A DNA stretch of 9,261 nucleotides from the NCBI GenBank assembly GCA_002293625.1, contig DBDP01000182.1:1-9261 (forward strand), written 5' to 3'. The notes under the pieces were generated by a model. It was not told the DNA's origin. It worked only from the letters and a program-made list of their open reading frames with translations, and did not search any database. A program made the translations under genes and the position numbers. Shown in pieces: positions 5,734-9,261 of this stretch (its first letter is position 1; each line of letters starts with the position of its first letter). Source of the stretch: Clostridiales bacterium UBA929 (GTDB lineage: Bacteria; Bacillota; Clostridia; Oscillospirales; UBA929).

Positions 5734-7225
5734 TGTATTTGAGCTTCGCGGCGTCAGCAAGATCTTTTCCGGCAACACCGTTCTTGACGATGTGTCTCTC
5801 TCCTTTAAGCGCGGTGAGCTTCATGCGCTGGTTGGAGAGAACGGAGCGGGGAAGTCAACGCTGATTAAGATTATCTCGGGGGTCTACCGCGCCGACAAGG
5901 GGACGCTTTTCCTAAACGGGAACCCGGTAAAGTTCGCGGCTCCGAGCAACGCGCAAATGGCGGGCATCAGTACGCTCTTTCAGGAAATTCAGGAAATCCC
6001 GGAAATGACGGTGGCCGAAAACATCTTTCTGCGCCGGGAGCCGCTGTATCCCCACACGTTCGTAATGGACCGCAAGAAGCTCAAACGCGGGGCGAAAGAG
6101 CTGATGGAGCGGTTGGGGCTTAAAATCAACACCGCGGCGAAAATGCGGGAGCTGCCGGTCTCGACGCGCAAAATGGTGGAAATCGCACGCGCGGTCAGCC
6201 AAAAAGCGTCGGTGGTTATCATGGACGAGCCGACGGCGAACCTCAACGCGGAGGAAATGCAGGCGCTGTTCCGCATGATCGACGACCTGAAAAGCAATGG
6301 CGTCACCATCATCTATATTTCCCATCGGATGAACGAGGTATTTTCTCTCGCGGACCGCGTGTCGGTGCTGCGCGACGGAAAACTGATCGCCACGCTGGAC
6401 GGCGAGGAATGCAGCGAGGAACGACTGATTCCCCTGATGATCGGGCGGGAGCTAAACGCGCTGTACCCCGCAAGGCAGTCGGTAATCGGCGACGCCGTGC
6501 TGGAGGTAAGGGACTTATCTTTGGGAAAGCATTTTCAGAACATCTCTTTTACCCTGCGCAAGGGGGAAGTGTTGGGCTTCGCGGGACTGGAAGCCTCCGG
6601 CGCGAACGCCGTTACCAAGACGCTGTTCGGGTTATGCGGTAAGCCGGGCGGAGACGTTATTTGCGGAGGGAAGCGGTTTGACATCGTAAATCCCGCGGGA
6701 AGCATTCGCAACGGCATCGCGTTCCTGCCAGAAGACCGCAAAACGCAGGGGCTTTTCCTAAACCAAAACCTGATCAGCAACATTACGGCGGGTTCGCTGG
6801 ACAGTATGTTCAGCAGCCGCGCGATCCTTAACGGCCGTTTTGAGCGTTCACAAAGCGAGGAAACCGTAGAGCGCCTGACTGTCAAAACACGCGGCTTGCA
6901 CGCGCGCCCCGAAGAACTGAGCGGGGGGAACCAGCAGAAGGTATTGCTGGGACGCTGGATTATCGGCAGCTACAAGGTGCTGATTTTAGAGGAACCCACG
7001 CGCGGCGTGGACGTGGGCGCGAAATCGGAAATTTACCGGCAAATCAACAGTCTCGCGGAGCAAGGGCTTGCCATCATTCTCTTTTCGACGGAGATGCCGG
7101 AATTGCTCGGCATGTGTGACAGGGTACTGGTCTTTTCCGGCGGCGCGCTGACGGCGGCGCTCCCGCGGGAGCAGGCTACGCAGGAGTTGATTTTACAATA
7201 CGCGCTGGAGAGGCATGTGTCATGA
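5726..7225 (+). CDS. CUT2-type sugar ABC importer ATPase, two fused domains
   Basis: Cytoplasmic ATPase that powers the importer; 499 aa, the usual length of RbsA/MglA-like proteins with two nucleotide-binding domains in one chain. Domain 1 has a full Walker A (GENGAGKST, 37-45), Walker B with catalytic Glu (MDEPT, 166-170) and the switch His in ISHRM, but its signature reads LPVSTRK (143-149) without the usual glycine. Domain 2 has a perfect signature LSGGNQQ (398-404) and the EEPTRGVDVGAKSEIY region, but its P-loop is GLEASGAN (287-294), with Ala and Asn in place of the Lys/Arg and Ser/Thr, and the Walker B Asp is Glu422. One composite ATP site is therefore intact and the other altered on both faces. 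AGGAAG (5711-5716) precedes the start by 9 bases. The gene overlaps its neighbours by 8 and 4 bases. Specificity is unknown. Confidence 0.96.
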   Translation: MDNVFELRGVSKIFSGNTVLDDVSLSFKRGELHALVGENGAGKSTLIKIISGVYRADKGTLFLNGNPVKFAAPSNAQMAGISTLFQEIQEIPEMTVAENIFLRREPLYPHTFVMDRKKLKRGAKELMERLGLKINTAAKMRELPVSTRKMVEIARAVSQKASVVIMDEPTANLNAEEMQALFRMIDDLKSNGVTIIYISHRMNEVFSLADRVSVLRDGKLIATLDGEECSEERLIPLMIGRELNALYPARQSVIGDAVLEVRDLSLGKHFQNISFTLRKGEVLGFAGLEASGANAVTKTLFGLCGKPGGDVICGGKRFDIVNPAGSIRNGIAFLPEDRKTQGLFLNQNLISNITAGSLDSMFSSRAILNGRFERSQSEETVERLTVKTRGLHARPEELSGGNQQKVLLGRWIIGSYKVLILEEPTRGVDVGAKSEIYRQINSLAEQGLAIILFSTEMPELLGMCDRVLVFSGGALTAALPREQATQELILQYALERHVS

Positions 7226-8178
7226 AAAAGATCGAGATTTCAAAACAATTGCCGCTTGCGATGCTGGTCGTCCTGATTATCATCGGCGCGCAGTTGTCCG
7301 ACAGTTTCTTCAAGGTCAGCAATTTCGCGAACATCATTCAGTATGCCGTGGAATCCGCGTTTATCGGCATAGGCATGACCTTCGTGCTGGTGGTCGGAGG
7401 GATCGACCTTTCCATCGGCTCGGTGCTGGCGTTCGCGAGCGTCGTCAGCGCGAAAATGGCGCTGGACGGTGTGAGCATCCCGGTAATCCTGCTCGCGGTA
7501 ATCGCGATCGGTCTCGCGTGCGGTGCCGTCAACGGTCTGTTGATTACGAAGTTCCGCATAGAGCCGTTTATGGCGACGCTCGCCATGATGATGATTATGC
7601 GGGCGGCCACCTTCCTCTTTACCGGGGGCGGACCTCTGACGGGAACGGTTTACAGCGGTTTTAAGCAAATCATCAAGGGGCGGCTGTTCGGCGTTCAAAA
7701 CGGCATCTGGTACGTGGCTATCGCCTTTTTGGCGGCTGCCCTGCTGCTGAACCGCACACGTTTCGGCAGGCACGTCTACGCGGTGGGCGGAGGCGAGGAA
7801 ACCGCCAAACTGTTCGGCGTCAACGCCGACGGCGTCAAGATAGCGGTCTATATGATCAGCGCGCTGCTGGCGGCGCTTTCGGGTCTGCTGATCGCTGCGC
7901 GGATCGGGATCGGGGAACCGCGCTCCGGCCAGTCCTATGAAATGACGGCCATTACCATCTGCGTCATCGGCGGTATCAGCATGGCGGGCGGTAAGGGCGG
8001 TATCGTGGGTACGTTTGTCGGAACGATGGTGGTTTGCATGATTAACAACCTGATGAATTTGATGAACATCAATACGGACGCGCAGCCGATCGTCACCGGC
8101 GTCATGATTCTGGTTACGTCGCTGATCGTATCGCGCGAGGTCGTGAACAAGCGGACGAGGCTTGTCAGGGAGATTTAG
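7222..8178 (+). CDS. CUT2-type sugar ABC importer permease (second)
   Basis: Second channel subunit, 318 aa, of the same family as the first permease. It carries GGIDLSIG (59-66) and the ATPase-docking loop YEMTAITICVIGGISMAGGKG-like segment starting at Y239, and lacks the N-terminal extension of the first. Its start shares the ATGA overlap with the ATPase stop (4 bases), and GGAGAGG (7207-7213) is 8 bases before the ATG. A different residue set along the docking loop (YEMTAITI against MELNAIAA) and along the helices shows the two permeases are old paralogues, as in importers with paired permeases such as LsrC/LsrD or YtfT/YjfF. It most likely pairs with the first permease. Family assignment is secure. 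Confidence 0.95.
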   Translation: MKKIEISKQLPLAMLVVLIIIGAQLSDSFFKVSNFANIIQYAVESAFIGIGMTFVLVVGGIDLSIGSVLAFASVVSAKMALDGVSIPVILLAVIAIGLACGAVNGLLITKFRIEPFMATLAMMMIMRAATFLFTGGGPLTGTVYSGFKQIIKGRLFGVQNGIWYVAIAFLAAALLLNRTRFGRHVYAVGGGEETAKLFGVNADGVKIAVYMISALLAALSGLLIAARIGIGEPRSGQSYEMTAITICVIGGISMAGGKGGIVGTFVGTMVVCMINNLMNLMNINTDAQPIVTGVMILVTSLIVSREVVNKRTRLVREI

Positions 8179-8179
8179 A

Positions 8180-8230
8180 CCGGGAATCCCGGACTAAATA
8201 AATGCCGGACTCCTTCGCGGGAAAGCCGGC
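8180..8230 (+). promoter_or_regulatory. Hairpin-rich spacer before the binding-protein gene
   Basis: CCGGGAATCCCGG (8180-8192) is a near-perfect dyad two bases after the permease stop. GCCGG (8204-8208) pairs with CCGGC (8226-8230), with TCC/GGA (8211-8213/8220-8222) continuing inside around a short loop. No T run follows, so this is not an intrinsic terminator. Hairpins here may stabilise the downstream message and raise binding-protein output relative to the membrane genes, as is known for other importer operons; that role is inferred. Confidence 0.4.
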
Positions 8231-8237
8231 GCAAATG

Positions 8238-8244
8238 AAAGGAG
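8238..8244 (+). promoter_or_regulatory. Ribosome binding site deciding the binding-protein start
   Basis: AAAGGAG is 8 bases before the ATG at 8253. An in-frame ATG at 8202 would add 17 polar residues ahead of the signal peptide and lies within the hairpin spacer, so 8253 is the true start. Confidence 0.9.
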
Positions 8245-8252
8245 AAAAAACC

Positions 8253-9257
8253 ATGAAACGTCTATTCGCGCTGCTACTAGTCTTGGCACTGACCCTAGCC
8301 CTCGGGGCTTGCGGAAGCCCCTCCCCCAGCAATAAACCCAACAACCCCAGTCCCGCGGGTGAAAACCCCACCCCCGCCGCGCAAAAGTTCAAAATCGGCT
8401 TTTCCCAGTGCGTCATGAACCATCCGTTCCGCATCGCCATGGTCGATACCTTTAAGGACGCGGTCAAGGATTACCCGGACATCGAACCGATCGTCGTAGA
8501 GGGTGACGGCGACGTCCAAACAGAAATCACCAACATTGAGTCCCTTATTCAGCAAGGCTGCGACGTAATCATCGTGTCCTCCCTGTCCGGCACCGCGATC
8601 TATCCCGCCTACCGTCAGGTTTATGAAGCGGGCATCCCGCTGATTATCGCGGCCTCCGGCTGCGCCTCCGAGGGCGAGGAAGCCATGAACTACTACAATT
8701 CCTTCGTTTCCACCGACGAAGTGGAGATGGGAATCGCGGCGGCAGACTATGCCAACAAGCTGCTGAATGGCGAGGGCAACGTCGTGATGATTCGCGGCGT
8801 CGTCGAATCCACCAACTCCCTCAACCGTTACAACGGCTGGAACAGCAAGGCTAAAGATTACCCCGGTATCAAGGTTATTGTTGAACAGGCCGCCGACTGG
8901 CTGCGCCTTGACGCGAATCAGGCGATGACCAACATCCTTCAGGCGAACAGCGATATCGACCTCGTGTACTGTGAAAACGACGAGATGGCGATGGGCTGCC
9001 TGGAAGCGATTCAAGACGCCGGCCGTGAAGGCGAGATCCAGATCATCTCGATGGACGGGCAGGAAGACGCCGCGCTGGAAATCAAGAAAGGCGGCCCCTT
9101 CAAACTGACCATCACCAACAACTCCGATACCCACGAAGCTGTGGCGGCCGCATATAAGCTGGCGAAAGGCGAGAGCATCGAAAAACGCATCATCCTTTCC
9201 TACGAGCTTGTCACCGCCGAAAACGTAGACGCGTACCTAGCCGCCAACTTCTCATAA
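8253..9257 (+). CDS. Sugar ABC importer substrate-binding lipoprotein
   Basis: Extracellular receptor of the importer, 334 aa, anchored to the membrane by lipid. Residues 1-19 are a signal peptide with lipobox L17-G18-A19-C20; a Ser/Pro/Asn-rich linker (about 21-44) follows. The rest is a periplasmic-binding-protein type 1 fold of the RbsB class: FKIGFSQ opens lobe 1, CDVIIVSS and the hinge region follow, and R192 in SLNRYNGW, ENDEMA (241-246) and MDGQ (267-270) fall where the family places ligand-contacting Arg, Asn/Asp and Asp residues. The N-terminal pocket segment SQCVMNHPFR differs from the aromatic-rich one of ribose-binding proteins, so ribose is not assured. Strong AAAGGAG site, 74-base spacer after the second permease, last gene of the operon; its stop is 4 bases from the window end, so any terminator is out of view. 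The ligand is a sugar or sugar-like molecule, unidentified. Confidence 0.95.
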   Translation: MKRLFALLLVLALTLALGACGSPSPSNKPNNPSPAGENPTPAAQKFKIGFSQCVMNHPFRIAMVDTFKDAVKDYPDIEPIVVEGDGDVQTEITNIESLIQQGCDVIIVSSLSGTAIYPAYRQVYEAGIPLIIAASGCASEGEEAMNYYNSFVSTDEVEMGIAAADYANKLLNGEGNVVMIRGVVESTNSLNRYNGWNSKAKDYPGIKVIVEQAADWLRLDANQAMTNILQANSDIDLVYCENDEMAMGCLEAIQDAGREGEIQIISMDGQEDAALEIKKGGPFKLTITNNSDTHEAVAAAYKLAKGESIEKRIILSYELVTAENVDAYLAANFS

Positions 9258-9261
9258 AATC

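Noticed and set aside
7215..7773. Open frames on both strands over the start of the second permease
   Set aside because: Arg/His-rich low-complexity products typical of wrong-frame reading; the permease motifs in the real frame settle it.
8295..9134. Long minus-strand open frame opposite the binding-protein gene
   Set aside because: It is a by-product of the GC-rich codons of the real gene; no ribosome site and no recognisable family, while the plus strand encodes a clear binding protein.

Overview
The window reads as a chromosomal piece of a Gram-positive, Clostridia-like (Bacillota) bacterium. This rests on lipobox signal peptides without outer-membrane features, strong AGGAG-type ribosome sites, sigma-A-like promoters, U-tract terminators and a membrane-anchored Xre-type regulator. 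It is an inference; no rRNA or marker gene is present. There is no tRNA, CRISPR array, insertion sequence or rRNA here.

Layout. Positions 1-291 form a regulatory leader with two candidate promoters and a long-range inverted repeat. It precedes a methyl-accepting chemotaxis protein (292-2355), which ends at a clear intrinsic terminator. Next is a surface lipoprotein with an HEIGH zinc-protease motif (2471-3451). A convergent gene (3557-4207, minus strand) encodes an Xre-family regulator with four membrane segments. The 488-base gap 4208-4695 is AT-rich and dense in signals: the regulator's promoter, a phased array of TTTGAC/GTCAAA half-sites, a plus-strand terminator with no recognised gene before it, and a promoter for the next operon. 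That operon (4696-9257) encodes a CUT2-type (ribose/galactose-like) ABC importer in the order permease, double-domain ATPase, second permease, substrate-binding lipoprotein. The first three genes overlap; the fourth follows a short hairpin-rich spacer.

How they fit together. The binding lipoprotein should capture a sugar or sugar-like ligand outside the cell. The two different permeases would form the channel and the fused ATPase would power it. The chemoreceptor has a large extracellular sensor. Its candidate promoter resembles that of the importer (ATTGAYA-N15-GGTACASTG), so sensing and uptake may be co-expressed, but this is only suggestive. Neither the substrate nor the chemoattractant can be read from the sequence.

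The points most worth a second look are the phased operator array, the coherent one-site degeneration of the ATPase, the orphan terminator/short transcript at about 4362-4538, and the possible attenuator in front of the chemoreceptor. The protein families themselves are ordinary; I do not see a clearly new multi-gene system.
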